NCBI RefSeq assembly: GCF_000607165.1
Contig: NZ_JFZG01000024.1
Span: 963,360-1,027,359, forward strand
Direction of reading: 5' to 3'
From: Ralstonia pickettii
GTDB taxonomy: Bacteria; Pseudomonadota; Gammaproteobacteria; Burkholderiales; Burkholderiaceae
Length of the DNA stretch: 64,000 nt
Both the position numbers and the translations under genes were made by a program. Under the pieces are notes generated by a model. It had not been told where the DNA came from. It did not search any database and saw nothing but the letters and a program-made list of their open reading frames with translations. Below, piece by piece: positions 1 through 8,865 of the stretch. Within the stretch, counting starts at the first letter, position 1. Each line of letters starts with the position of its first letter.

Positions 1-598
1 GCATGCTGATGTCCACGCCGTGCGCGAAGGCATCGAAATACACGCCGGCCGTGTACGTGTTGTCGAGCGCCACCGGCACGCCGCGCGCGTGCGCCTCAGC
101 CACGATTGCCGGCACGTCCTGCACTTCCATCGTGACCGAGCCGGGGCTTTCGGTCCAAACAAGCATGGTGTTCGGCCGGATGAGTCCGCCGATGCCTGCG
201 CCGATGAGCGGGTCATAGATTTCGACTTCGATGCCCATGCGTTTGAGCAGGCCGTCAGCCATGCTGCGGTTGGGCCCGTACGCACTGAACGGCACCAGCG
301 CATGGCTGCCCGCGCCGCAGCAGGCCAGGTAGACGAGCGCGATGGCCGCCTGCCCGCCGGGGACGATAAAGCTGTGGCGGGCGCGTTCCAGTTGCGCAAT
401 CCGCACGCCGAGTTCAATGGCGGTCGGTGTGCCGTAGAGGCCGTAGGTGTAGCCGTGCTGCGCATGGCGCCAGTCGTCCACGACCTGCGCTGCGTTGTCG
501 AACAACACGGTTGAACCACGGTAGACCGGGGTCACCAATGACCGAAAGCCGCCAGGGGCAAGCGTTTCGGGGCTGACGAGCTGGGATTGCCAATGCAT
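1..598 (-). CDS. Cys/Met-metabolism PLP-dependent lyase, cystathionine beta-lyase type (5' part only)
   Basis: The frame opens at the ATG at 598 (MHWQSQL) and runs off the left edge, so the C-terminal half, including the PLP lysine, is missing. The visible 199 residues read like the N-terminal half of a trans-sulfuration enzyme: TPVYRGSTVLFDN, then YTYGLYGTPTA (the aromatic residue pattern of the substrate entrance), a GGQAAIAL turn that holds the cofactor phosphate, and LVWTESPGSVTMEVQD followed by ALDNTYTAG, the aspartate that contacts the pyridine nitrogen. Cystathionine beta-lyase or methionine/cysteine lyase both fit. A divergent Lrp-type gene lies 110 bp away, an arrangement common for lyases of sulfur amino acid breakdown. 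The family is clear; the exact reaction is not. Confidence 0.85.
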   Translation of the reverse strand, partial: MHWQSQLVSPETLAPGGFRSLVTPVYRGSTVLFDNAAQVVDDWRHAQHGYTYGLYGTPTAIELGVRIAQLERARHSFIVPGGQAAIALVYLACCGAGSHALVPFSAYGPNRSMADGLLKRMGIEVEIYDPLIGAGIGGLIRPNTMLVWTESPGSVTMEVQDVPAIVAEAHARGVPVALDNTYTAGVYFDAFAHGVDISM

Positions 599-708
599 GG
601 GATGGACCTCTGCGAACGCGTGGACCACGAAATCCTATGTCACGTCAGCAGAGTAATTTCAGCTATTCTGACCAGCCAGACGCAAAAATTTCTCGCTCCA
701 TGCCCGTT

Positions 709-1185
709 ATGGCCGCACAGAAATCGCTCGAACTCGACGCATTCGACATTGCCATCCTCAACGCTGTTCAGCGGTGCTACACCACGCCGCTGCGCGTGAT
801 TGGGGAGCAGGTCAATCTATCGACCGCCGCCGTGCAGCGGCGCATCAAGCGAATGGAGGAAGCGGGCGTCATCGTCGGCAACGTGGCGGTAGTCGACCCC
901 GAGCGGGTGGCCAAACCCATCACCGTGATCGTTGAGGTGCATGCCGAGCGCACCAATACCGCTGCAATGGCTGCGCTCAAGAAGGCGCTCTCCGGCCCCG
1001 AGGTGCAGCAGTGCTACTACGTGACGGGCGAGGCCGATTTCGTCCTCATCCTGAACGTGGCCACGATGACGGAGTACGAAGCTCTGGCGCGACGCCTGTT
1101 CGACGACAACGACAACATCCGGTGGTACCGCACGGCGGTGGTGCTCAACCGCGTGAAGGTCGGGCTCGAGGTGCCGCTGGGCTAG
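709..1185 (+). CDS. Lrp/AsnC family transcriptional regulator
   Basis: A 158-residue protein with an N-terminal winged helix-turn-helix (LDAFDIAILNAVQ, then IGEQVNLSTAAVQRRIKRMEEAGVI) and a C-terminal RAM/AsnC ligand-binding domain (VIVEVHAERTN, CYYVTGEADFVLIL, NIRWYRTAVVLNRVK). The ATG at 709 was chosen because it places the usual short leader before the helix-turn-helix. ATGs at 700 and 637 are in frame and none has a convincing ribosome site. It is divergent from the PLP lyase gene, so it probably senses an amino acid and controls that gene, as Lrp-type regulators do for neighbouring catabolic lyases. The target is inferred from position only. Confidence 0.88.
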   Translation: MAAQKSLELDAFDIAILNAVQRCYTTPLRVIGEQVNLSTAAVQRRIKRMEEAGVIVGNVAVVDPERVAKPITVIVEVHAERTNTAAMAALKKALSGPEVQQCYYVTGEADFVLILNVATMTEYEALARRLFDDNDNIRWYRTAVVLNRVKVGLEVPLG

Positions 1186-1329
1186 CGATGCGTGCCGTTC
1201 CACCGCCTGCACAATGCGTCAATACGGGGATGAGGCTATAGTGCCCCGGCGCACCGCCTGATAAGGTTCGCGCGCCATAACACGTACGCTGGCACGACCG
1301 GCGTCCTTGAAGGTACCAAAGGAGCTCCT

Positions 1330-3060
1330 ATGCAGAATCCAAGAACAGGCATGCGGTGGATCGCCGCTGCAATCGCATCGATCAGCATCACGACCGTCGC
1401 ACACGCGGCATCCGTCGCACCCGTGGCCGCAGAAAACGGCATGGTCGTTGCGGCACAGCATCTGGCCAGCAAGGTCGGTGTGGAAGTGCTCAAGCGCGGC
1501 GGCAATGCGGTGGATGCCGCAGTGGCCGTGGGTTACGCGCTGGCCGTGGTCTATCCGGCAGCCGGCAACCTGGGCGGCGGTGGTTTCATGACGATCCAAC
1601 TGGCCGATGGCCGCAAGACCTTCCTCGACTTCCGTGAAGTCGCGCCGAAGGGTGCCACCGCCAACATGTACCTCGACAAGGACGGCAACGTCATCAAGGG
1701 TGCGTCCACCAAGGGCCACTTGGCCGTGGGTGTGCCGGGCACCGTGTCCGGCATGGAGTATGCGCGCCAGAAGTACGGCACCATGCAACGCGCTGCACTG
1801 ATCGCGCCGGCCATCACGCTGGCCGACAAGGGCTTCGTCCTCGATCAGGGCGATGTCGACATGCTGCACACCTCCACCAAGGACTTCCAGGAAGACGCCG
1901 CATCGGGCGCGATCTTCCTGAACAAGGGGCAGCCGTTCCAGGTGGGCGAGAAGCTCGTCCAGCATGACTTGGCCAAGACGCTGCGCGAGATCAGCAACAA
2001 GGGCACCGACGGCTTCTACAAGGGCTGGGTCGGGCAGGCCATTGCTGCATCGAGCAAGGCCGGTGGTGGCCTGATCACGCAAGAAGATCTGGTCAGCTAC
2101 AAAACGCGCGAACTGGCGCCGGTCGAGTGCGACTACCGTGGCTATCACGTGGTGTCGGCACCTCCTCCGAGTTCAGGCGGCGTGGTCATCTGCGAAATGC
2201 TGAACATCCTGGAAGGCTATCCGCTCAAGGACCTGGGCTGGCATTCCGCGCAGGCCACGCATTACCAGATCGAAGCCATGCGCCACGCCTATGTGGACCG
2301 CAACAGCTACCTGGGCGACCCGGACTTCGTGAAGAACCCGCTGGACCGCCTGCTGAGCAAGGACTATGCGGCCAAGATTCGCGCTGTGATCGACCCGAAG
2401 AAGGCGGGTGTGTCGAAGGACATCAAGCCGGGCGTCGAGCCGCATGAGGGCAGCAATACCACGCACTACTCGATTGCCGACAAGTACGGCAACGCCGTGT
2501 CGGTCACGTACACGCTCAACGACTGGTTTGGTGCGAAGGTGACGGCCGCCAAGACGGGCGTGGTCCTGAACGATGAAATGGACGACTTCACCGCCAAGGT
2601 CGGCGTGCCTAACCTGTACGGCCTGGTGCAGGGCGAGGCCAACTCGATTGCCCCGGGCAAGCGTCCGCTGTCGTCGATGAGCCCGACCATCGTCACCAAG
2701 GACGGCAAGCCCGTCATGGTGGTGGGCACGCCGGGCGGCAGCCGCATCATCACAGCCGTCATGCTGACCATGATCAACGCGATCGACTACGGCATGAACG
2801 TGCAGGAAGCCGTCGACATGCCGCGCTTCCACCAGCAATGGCTGCCGGACGTGACCAACGTCGAGCCGTACGCGCTGTCGGAAGATACGCGCAAGATCCT
2901 GACGTCGATGGGCCACAACCTGGGGGCGCCGCAGCCGGCCAACCACCTGGCGGCGATCATCGTCGGGGCGCCGTCGCTGGGCGGCAAGCCGGTCGGCAAC
3001 AACCGCTTCTATGGCGCGAATGATCCGCGTCGCAACACTGGGCTGGCAGCCGGTTATTGA
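1330..3060 (+). CDS. ggt: Periplasmic gamma-glutamyltransferase
   Basis: A 576-residue Ntn-hydrolase that cleaves gamma-glutamyl bonds, for example of glutathione, in the periplasm. The N-terminus is a Sec signal (MRWIAAAIASISITT, then VAHAA). The large-subunit motif GGNAVDAAVAVGYAL and the glycine-rich GNLGGGGFM are present. The self-cleavage site is N-TTHYS at residues 377-378, where Thr377 becomes the N-terminal nucleophile of the small subunit. DKYGNAVSVTYTLN and PLSSMSPTI (substrate pocket) follow, then GTPGGSRI. Length matches the family. The ribosome site AAAGGAG lies a few bases before the ATG. A rho-independent terminator follows the stop, so the gene is probably monocistronic. Confidence 0.96.
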   Translation: MQNPRTGMRWIAAAIASISITTVAHAASVAPVAAENGMVVAAQHLASKVGVEVLKRGGNAVDAAVAVGYALAVVYPAAGNLGGGGFMTIQLADGRKTFLDFREVAPKGATANMYLDKDGNVIKGASTKGHLAVGVPGTVSGMEYARQKYGTMQRAALIAPAITLADKGFVLDQGDVDMLHTSTKDFQEDAASGAIFLNKGQPFQVGEKLVQHDLAKTLREISNKGTDGFYKGWVGQAIAASSKAGGGLITQEDLVSYKTRELAPVECDYRGYHVVSAPPPSSGGVVICEMLNILEGYPLKDLGWHSAQATHYQIEAMRHAYVDRNSYLGDPDFVKNPLDRLLSKDYAAKIRAVIDPKKAGVSKDIKPGVEPHEGSNTTHYSIADKYGNAVSVTYTLNDWFGAKVTAAKTGVVLNDEMDDFTAKVGVPNLYGLVQGEANSIAPGKRPLSSMSPTIVTKDGKPVMVVGTPGGSRIITAVMLTMINAIDYGMNVQEAVDMPRFHQQWLPDVTNVEPYALSEDTRKILTSMGHNLGAPQPANHLAAIIVGAPSLGGKPVGNNRFYGANDPRRNTGLAAGY

Positions 3061-3085
3061 TCGGCATTGCAGCACCCGCAGCACG

Positions 3086-3119
3086 AAAAAAAGCCCGCCG
3101 AAACTTGGCGGGCTTTTTT
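3086..3119. terminator. Bidirectional rho-independent terminator between ggt and hpd
   Basis: The inverted repeat AAAAAAGCCCGCC / GGCGGGCTTTTTT has an 8-base loop. It is flanked by an A run on one side and a T run on the other, so it can stop transcription from both converging genes. Confidence 0.9.
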
Positions 3120-3138
3120 CTTGGCGACGTTTTCCGGG

Positions 3139-4212
3139 TCAGGCCGCCGCAGTCAACACCGGCAGATTGCCCTCGCCAAAGCCGTGGTGCCCGCGCCGCT
3201 GCACGATCTCGAAAAAGATCTCGCCTGGATGGCGCTTGACGAAGGTTTGCAGGAACAGTTTGGGCACGCCGTCGACGATCTCGCCGTCGACCAGGATGCC
3301 GTATCGGCGCAAGGCTTCCAGGTCCAATCCGTGACGGGGCAGGCGCGCGTCGACGGTGTCGTAGTAGTGTGCCGGGGGCTCGACGAAGGTGAGGCCGTTG
3401 GCGGCCAGCGCGGCGGCTGTGCGCAGGATGTCGTCGGTGGCCAGCGCAATGTGCTGCACGCCTTCGCCGGGGTGGTCGGGCAGGTAGGCGTGCATGAGGT
3501 GCGCGCGGTGCGTGCCTTCTTCATAGAGCGGAATTCGGATCATGCCGCACGACGACACCATCACGCGGGAATCCGCCGCGACGTGCCAGTTGGCATGCAG
3601 CTCGTGGATTTCGCTGAAGCCGAGCTGGTTGCGGTAGAAGTCGATCCAATCCTGCAGACGGCCAGCGCCGACGGTTTGCGTCAGGTGGTCGACCCGCGCC
3701 AGCCCAACGCCGGCGTGGTGCCAGTCCTCAAGCGCGGTTGCTGCATCCAGCGGCCGGAAGTCGATGTCGTAGATGGAGATGTCACCCAGGCCGCCCTTGG
3801 CGCCGTGCTTGCCGCGCCAGCGGTCGACAAAATACAGATGCGTGTCGCCTACGCCTTGGATGGCCGGGATCACCAGTTCGCTCGGGCCGATCGGCTCGGC
3901 TTCGGCCGGCCATGCACCCAGTTCGACGGCGCGGTCGTAGGCGTGATGCGCATCGTCAACGCGGATGCCGATGGCGCAGATACCCACGCCATATTCCTCA
4001 GCCCAGCGGTGCGCGAAGGAATCGGCTTCGGCGTTGACGAGGAAGTTCATGTCGCCTTGCCGGTACAGCGTGACGTCCTTGCTTACGTGCCGCGCGATGG
4101 CCTTGAAGCCGAGCGATGCGAACACCTGGCCGAGCGCAGCCGGCGCTTGCGTGGCGAACTCGATGAACTCCAAGCCGGCGGTCTTGAATGGCAGGTCGGC
4201 GTTGCGGCTCAT
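3139..4212 (-). CDS. hpd: 4-hydroxyphenylpyruvate dioxygenase
   Basis: A non-haem Fe(II) enzyme that converts 4-hydroxyphenylpyruvate to homogentisate in tyrosine breakdown. The 357-residue product has two vicinal-oxygen-chelate halves. The three iron ligands of the C-terminal half are visible: His in ARVDHLTQ (about residue 176), His in GVQHIAL (about 256) and Glu in FFEIVQR (about 336). The start is the ATG at 4212, which has CAGGAG seven bases upstream. A TTG at 4218 is in frame but sits against that ribosome site. It converges on ggt across a shared terminator. No other homogentisate-pathway gene is in the window. Confidence 0.95.
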   Translation of the reverse strand: MSRNADLPFKTAGLEFIEFATQAPAALGQVFASLGFKAIARHVSKDVTLYRQGDMNFLVNAEADSFAHRWAEEYGVGICAIGIRVDDAHHAYDRAVELGAWPAEAEPIGPSELVIPAIQGVGDTHLYFVDRWRGKHGAKGGLGDISIYDIDFRPLDAATALEDWHHAGVGLARVDHLTQTVGAGRLQDWIDFYRNQLGFSEIHELHANWHVAADSRVMVSSCGMIRIPLYEEGTHRAHLMHAYLPDHPGEGVQHIALATDDILRTAAALAANGLTFVEPPAHYYDTVDARLPRHGLDLEALRRYGILVDGEIVDGVPKLFLQTFVKRHPGEIFFEIVQRRGHHGFGEGNLPVLTAAA

Positions 4213-4293
4213 GGTCAAACTCCTGTGGCTGAAGCAAAGAATGCGGACACCGCATTGTGTACCACGCGGGTGGCAATGCGCATCCCGCAGTCG

Positions 4294-5484
4294 CTATGCG
4301 GCAGCTCTTTGTGGATCCGGCTGGCTCTGCAGCTTCGGTAGCCAAAGGAAGGCGATGGACGCCAGCACGGCGCCGGCAAGCATCATCGGCGCCACCATGG
4401 GCCAGGCACCGAGGCTGTGCGATGTGTCGTCAAACGCTGCCGCGGTCTGCCCGAGGCAGAAGGCTGCCAGCATCATGATGAAGCCTGACCATGACACCGC
4501 CCGCCCTGCAAGATGCGGCAACTCGCCCACCGCGCCTGCCTGGCCGCAAGGCTGGTGGATGCCGTGGCCCATGCAATAGACGCCATGCCCGAGCAGCAGT
4601 GGCCACGCCTGCCCGGGAAGCAGCCAGCAGCCCAATCCCTGAATGCAGGCGCCCAACAGGCTGAGCATTGCGCCTTGCTGCACAGTCCGCACGAGGCTCT
4701 GGCGGCGCAGCAGGCGCCGGCAACCGGTCGTACTCACGATATAGACGAGCGAGCCGCCGGCCGGTATCCAGCCATAAAGCTCGGGTGACAGGCCGAGGTA
4801 TGCGATATAGACCATCGGCGAAAGCAGCAGAAAGCAGAAGATGCCGGCGTAGGTCGTGGCCGCCAGCAGGCCCCAGACGCGAAAGTCCGCGCTGGCGAAG
4901 ATCTCGCGCATGCTGCCCGCCTGGGCGTGTGTCTCTTGCCGGGTTTCGGCAAAGCCGTACCAGCACATCGCCCACAGCACGATTGCATAGAAGCTCATGC
5001 CCGCCAGCACCCACCGCCAGCCTGCGTGTTGCGCGACAAAGGCACCGAGAATCGGTGCCATCAACGCCACGAAACCCAGGCCCGTGAGGCCGCGTGCCAT
5101 GACGTGCGGACCATCGCGCGCCGGGTGCAGATCGCGCACGGCGGCGCGTGCGCACACCAGGATGGCGGCCATCGAGAAACCCTGCAGGGCGCGTGCGGCG
5201 GTCAACATGGAAGCGGTTATCGCCAGCGCGCCGGCCAGTGCAGCCATGGCATAGCACGCGAGCCCGAGCAACAGCACCTGGCGGCGGCCAAAACGATCGG
5301 CAAGGCTGCCCATCGGCAGTTGCCCAATGCCAAAGGCCAGCGCGAAGACCGTGAGGCTCGCGCTGGCCGATCCCAGCGTCTGGGCAATGGCGGGCAGGGC
5401 GGGAAGATAACTGTCGGTCGCAACCGGTTGCGCCGATAGCAGCAACGGCAGCAGCAGGGCAAAGCTCAGGGGGCGACGCGTCAT
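4294..5484 (-). CDS. MFS transporter, Bcr/CflA-type drug exporter family
   Basis: A 396-residue membrane protein with about 12 hydrophobic segments. The N-terminal motif DSYLPALPAIAQ and the MFS loop GSLADRFGRRQVLL are typical of the Bcr/CflA group of proton-driven exporters. The ATG at 5484 lies four bases after the stop of the shikimate dehydrogenase-like gene, which indicates translational coupling in one operon. A longer in-frame start at 5523 would overlap that gene and is less likely. The context suggests movement of an aromatic or hydroaromatic acid, but family members are mostly known from drug efflux, so the substrate is open. Confidence 0.85.
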   Translation of the reverse strand: MTRRPLSFALLLPLLLSAQPVATDSYLPALPAIAQTLGSASASLTVFALAFGIGQLPMGSLADRFGRRQVLLLGLACYAMAALAGALAITASMLTAARALQGFSMAAILVCARAAVRDLHPARDGPHVMARGLTGLGFVALMAPILGAFVAQHAGWRWVLAGMSFYAIVLWAMCWYGFAETRQETHAQAGSMREIFASADFRVWGLLAATTYAGIFCFLLLSPMVYIAYLGLSPELYGWIPAGGSLVYIVSTTGCRRLLRRQSLVRTVQQGAMLSLLGACIQGLGCWLLPGQAWPLLLGHGVYCMGHGIHQPCGQAGAVGELPHLAGRAVSWSGFIMMLAAFCLGQTAAAFDDTSHSLGAWPMVAPMMLAGAVLASIAFLWLPKLQSQPDPQRAAA

Positions 5485-5488
5485 CGGC

Positions 5489-6322
5489 TCAGTATGCAAT
5501 GGCCGCGCTGCGCCGCAGCTCATCTGCGGTGGCGGTGCCGAAGCCGAAGAACTCCAGATACGCGGGAATCATCTCGAACAGCATGTCGGTGCCGACCTGG
5601 ACATCGCAGCCCTTGTCGAGCGCCGCGCGCAACAGCGGCGTGTACTCGGATTTCATGACCACCTCGCCGACAAAGCAGCTCGGCGCGATGCGTGCCACGT
5701 CGAAGGGCAGCGGATCGTCTTCCTTCATGCCGACCGGCGTGGCGTTGACGACCACATCGAAGCCGTCCGGATCATTCGACCCGGTGCGCACCACCAGCGC
5801 GGGATAGTGCTCGCGCAGACGCCGTCCCAACGATTCAGCGGATTCTGCGCGCGTGTCATACAGAGCCAACTCGCCGACACCCGCAGCCGCCAGCGACGCG
5901 GCAATCGCCGAGCCGACACCGCCGGCCCCCGAGAGCAGCACACGCGCCCCTTCCAGTTTGCGCCCCTTGCGCAGCACGCCGCGCACGAAGCCGGCACCGT
6001 CGAACTGGTCGCCCAGCAACGTGCCGTCATCGCGCTTGAGCACCGCATTGCAGGCGCCCGCGATGCGCACGGCGGGCGTGACTTCGTCGACCAGATCCAC
6101 CGTGGTGACCTTGTGCGGCATGGTGATCAGCGCGCCACGCAGGTTGGTAAAGCGGCAGATCGATTCGAAGCTCTGCGCGTAATCCTCTGCCTTGACCCCC
6201 ATGGGCACCACAACGGCGTCGATGCCTTTTTGCTCGAACCAGGGGTTGTAGATCATCGGCGACTTGAACGTCTCGGTCGGGTAGCCGATGTGGGCGATGA
6301 GGGTGGTTTTTCCAGAAATCAT
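5489..6322 (-). CDS. Shikimate/quinate 5-dehydrogenase paralogue (catabolic type)
   Basis: A 277-residue AroE-family oxidoreductase. The substrate domain carries KSPMIYN (biosynthetic AroE usually has SPxxHN), ITMPHKVT with the catalytic lysine, and GDQFDGAG with the catalytic aspartate. The cofactor domain has GAGGVGSAIAASLA and NATPVGM. It lies between an MHS-type transporter and an exporter, near a dehydroshikimate dehydratase gene and an IclR regulator. A catabolic role, oxidising shikimate or quinate to the 3-dehydro compound, is therefore more likely than aromatic biosynthesis. The His-to-Tyr change in the substrate motif also points to a paralogue. Cofactor preference cannot be settled by eye. 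Confidence 0.85.
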   Translation of the reverse strand: MISGKTTLIAHIGYPTETFKSPMIYNPWFEQKGIDAVVVPMGVKAEDYAQSFESICRFTNLRGALITMPHKVTTVDLVDEVTPAVRIAGACNAVLKRDDGTLLGDQFDGAGFVRGVLRKGRKLEGARVLLSGAGGVGSAIAASLAAAGVGELALYDTRAESAESLGRRLREHYPALVVRTGSNDPDGFDVVVNATPVGMKEDDPLPFDVARIAPSCFVGEVVMKSEYTPLLRAALDKGCDVQVGTDMLFEMIPAYLEFFGFGTATADELRRSAAIAY

Positions 6323-6340
6323 GGTTCAGGCGTGCGTGTT

Positions 6341-7726
6341 TCAGGCGGCCAAGGCTCCGGCCCGCTGGCGGGCATATTCGGCCTTGTCGACGGGTTGGGC
6401 GGCTGGCTGGCCCAGGTCGTCCATATGGATGCGGTAGGTCTCGCGTGCGGTCATGGCGGCCACGGCGGCAATCACCGTTACGCCAAAGGCAATGGCGCCC
6501 ACGGTCAGCCAGATGTTGGTGGCGCCCGGCGGAGCCACGGCGGTGAAGAGGGCCGGCAGCATGGCAGTGATAGCCGTGCCGACGTTCTGCGAAATCGCCA
6601 TGGCCGACACACGAGTACGCGTCGGGAACAACTCCGGATAGAAGCTCGGGAACACCGCGTTGTAGCCTTGGTAGACCACGCCCCACATCAGAATCGAGAT
6701 GACGAAGGCGAGCGGCACGTTCTTGATGCTGATGGCGTACAGGTAGGCAAACGCGAGCAGGCCAGCGAGCAGCGAACCGATCACGATCGGCGGCTTGCGG
6801 CCGATGCGGTCGGACAGGTCGCCAACATACGGAATGACGAGCACCGCAACGATGTTGCCCACCACCGGAATCCACAGGTAGATGTCTTGGGCAAAGCCGA
6901 TGCCGTAAGCCGGCTGCACCGCATAGGCCGCGCCAAAGATGGTCGCCACCACCGGAATCACGTTCATCAGCGCCATGCATACCACGCGCAGCATGTCGGG
7001 TGTGCTGTATTTGAAGGCGTCGATCACGGGCGAGCGTGGGCGGCCTTGTTGCTGTTGCTCAGCGGTAAATGCGGGGGTTTCGTGCACTTCGCGGCGGATG
7101 ACGTAGCCGGCGATGATGACGACGAAGCTCAACACGAACGGAATGCGCCAGCCCCAGGCGTTGAACTGGTCGGCGGGCATGTAGTGCGCCAGCGGTAGGA
7201 ACACGGCCGCCGCCAGGATCTGCCCGGCCTGCACGCCTTGCAGCGTGAAACTTGCAAAGAACCCGCGCCGGCCAAACGGTGCGTGCTCCAGGATCATCGA
7301 GCTGGCGCCAGAGATTTCACCGGCCACGGCAAAGCCTTGGATCAGGCGCATGATGACCAGCAGTGTCGGCGCCCACAGGCCGACTTGGTCATACGTGGGC
7401 AGCAGGCCCACGGCAATGGTCGAAAAACCCATCAGGAACATGCACCAGAGCAGCACGTTCTTGCGCCCATGCGTGTCGCCCAGATGGCCCAGCACGAACG
7501 CGCCGATTGGCCGCGCGATATAACCGACGCCGTACGTCGCCAGCGAGGCGATGATGGCCGTCTTCGGGTCGCCTTTGGGGAAGAAGATCTGCGGAAAGAT
7601 CAGCGCCGCTGCGGTGGCGTAGATGAAGAAGTCGTAGTACTCGAGCGCCGAGCCGATCCAGCCGCTGGCGGCGGCTTTCTTCGACTGGTGCTTGCCCAGG
7701 GGCTCGTGGGCAGGGGCTGCGGTCAT
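6341..7726 (-). CDS. MHS-family metabolite:H+ symporter, probably for shikimate or a related acid
   Basis: A 461-residue MFS protein of the metabolite:H+ symporter branch (ShiA/KgtP/ProP type). The signature elements are GSALEYYDFFIYATAAAL, the loop GHLGDTHGRKN, RLIQGFAVAGEISGAS and the second-half loop GDLSDRIGRKP. About 12 membrane segments. The ribosome site CGGAG precedes the ATG at 7726. It is the first gene of a minus-strand run with the shikimate dehydrogenase paralogue 18 bases downstream and the exporter after it. That supports import of shikimate, quinate or dehydroshikimate. Candidate IclR operators lie just upstream. Confidence 0.88.
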   Translation of the reverse strand: MTAAPAHEPLGKHQSKKAAASGWIGSALEYYDFFIYATAAALIFPQIFFPKGDPKTAIIASLATYGVGYIARPIGAFVLGHLGDTHGRKNVLLWCMFLMGFSTIAVGLLPTYDQVGLWAPTLLVIMRLIQGFAVAGEISGASSMILEHAPFGRRGFFASFTLQGVQAGQILAAAVFLPLAHYMPADQFNAWGWRIPFVLSFVVIIAGYVIRREVHETPAFTAEQQQQGRPRSPVIDAFKYSTPDMLRVVCMALMNVIPVVATIFGAAYAVQPAYGIGFAQDIYLWIPVVGNIVAVLVIPYVGDLSDRIGRKPPIVIGSLLAGLLAFAYLYAISIKNVPLAFVISILMWGVVYQGYNAVFPSFYPELFPTRTRVSAMAISQNVGTAITAMLPALFTAVAPPGATNIWLTVGAIAFGVTVIAAVAAMTARETYRIHMDDLGQPAAQPVDKAEYARQRAGALAA

Positions 7727-7857
7727 GGTTGTCTCCGGTTTTATCTGTGCGGCCTATCGTGCAACTCGTGCGATTCGTTCGATGAAGGGCCGTCTGTACA
7801 CGCAACGCAGCGTAGTCCGCCGCCCGGGCAGGGCACAAGCGACTGCCGATTGAATTC

Positions 7858-7893
7858 GTTCGATAATCGCACAACGTGGTGCGAATAACGTAC
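7858..7893. promoter_or_regulatory. Candidate IclR (PcaR-type) operator ahead of the MHS transporter
   Basis: GTTCGATAATCGCAC at 7858-7872 is followed by a weaker inverted copy, GTGCGAATAACGTAC, at 7879-7893. Another diverged copy, GTGCGATTCGTTCGAT, is at 7768-7783. From memory, the first matches the motif known for PcaR regulators of the beta-ketoadipate pathway. A near-identical site lies on the other side of the local IclR gene. Confidence 0.6.
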
Positions 7894-7966
7894 GACTCAA
7901 GGGTTTCTCCGAGTTCATCGGTCTGTCAAAGCGTGAGGTCTTGGTGCAACGGTCGTGCGCGGCGCG

Positions 7967-8734
7967 CTACAGCACACGCATGATCGAAAGCGCTGTGTCC
8001 TGCAGCACCTGCAGCACGCGCTGCAAGGCGTGCTCCGTTGTTTCTTCACCGACTTGCATGTTCACGCTCAACGCGGCGATCACGTTGCCGTGCCGATCCC
8101 GCAGCGGTACCGCCACGCCGCGCACGCCAATCTGCAATTGCTGTTCGACCACGGCGTAATCCTGCCGGCCCGCCTTGCGGATTTCATCGAACAGGCGGTC
8201 CCGCTGCAGGATGGTGTACGGCGTGTAGGGTGTCAGCACGCAGGTCTCCAGCCATGCCTTGACCTTCTGCTCGGGTTGCGCGGCCAGCATCATCACGCCG
8301 GCTGATGCGAGCGGCGCCGGCACGCGCGCACCCAGTACGAAGCCCGTGCTCATGACTCGGCTGGTGCTGGTGCGCGAAATGAAGACGAGCTCCCAATCAT
8401 CCAGCACGCTGAGGTACGCCACCTCGCCCACGGCGGCGGTCACCTGCTGCAGGAAGGGCTGCACCGTGCGCGGCAGGCGCGCCGAATCGAAGTACGACCA
8501 GCCCACCTTCAGCACGCGCGGCGTCAGGCTGAACAGCGTGCCTTCGCTGGTGAGGTAGCCGAGGTGTTCGAGCGTCAGCAGGTAGCGGCGCGCGGCCGTG
8601 CGGGTGAGGCCGGTCAACTCGGCAGCCTGGGTGGGCGTCAGGCGCGGGTGCTCGTGGTCGAACGCCTCCAGGATGGCGAGCCCTTTTTCCAGCCCAGCGA
8701 TCCAGTCGCGCCGGTTCAGCGGTTCCTTCGTCAT
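7967..8734 (-). CDS. IclR-family transcriptional regulator (PcaR/PcaU/PobR subgroup)
   Basis: A 255-residue protein with an N-terminal winged helix (SLEKGLAILEAFD-like start, then LTPTQAAELTGLTRTAARRYL and LGYLTSEG) and a C-terminal IclR effector domain (VAYLSVLDDWELVFI, GARVPAPLASAGVMML, YAVVEQQLQIGVRGVAVPL). The opening GLEKGLAILEAF and the LxPRVLKVGWSYF stretch resemble regulators of protocatechuate and quinate catabolism. It sits between the transporter operon and the divergent dehydratase gene, with candidate operators on both sides. It probably responds to shikimate, quinate or protocatechuate. The direction of control (activator or repressor) cannot be told. Confidence 0.9.
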   Translation of the reverse strand: MTKEPLNRRDWIAGLEKGLAILEAFDHEHPRLTPTQAAELTGLTRTAARRYLLTLEHLGYLTSEGTLFSLTPRVLKVGWSYFDSARLPRTVQPFLQQVTAAVGEVAYLSVLDDWELVFISRTSTSRVMSTGFVLGARVPAPLASAGVMMLAAQPEQKVKAWLETCVLTPYTPYTILQRDRLFDEIRKAGRQDYAVVEQQLQIGVRGVAVPLRDRHGNVIAALSVNMQVGEETTEHALQRVLQVLQDTALSIMRVL

Positions 8735-8773
8735 GGCGATAACCCTAAAAACGAGCGATATGTGCGCACGATT

Positions 8774-8788
8774 GTACGATCATCGCAC
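8774..8788. promoter_or_regulatory. Candidate IclR operator between iclR and the dehydratase gene
   Basis: GTACGATCATCGCAC matches the site at 7858-7872 at 13 of 15 positions. It lies about 40 bp upstream of the iclR start and about 80 bp upstream of the divergent dehydratase gene, so it can serve both. Confidence 0.55.
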
Positions 8789-8865
8789 GTTGTTGCGCGA
8801 ATGCCGCTTGTGAATGCATGGTGCGCCCACCTACGCTGCGGGCATCGTCAGACCAACGCATTGCC

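Noticed and set aside
3067..4341. 424-codon plus-strand open frame across hpd
   Set aside because: Shadow of hpd, and it would start inside a terminator hairpin. No motif.
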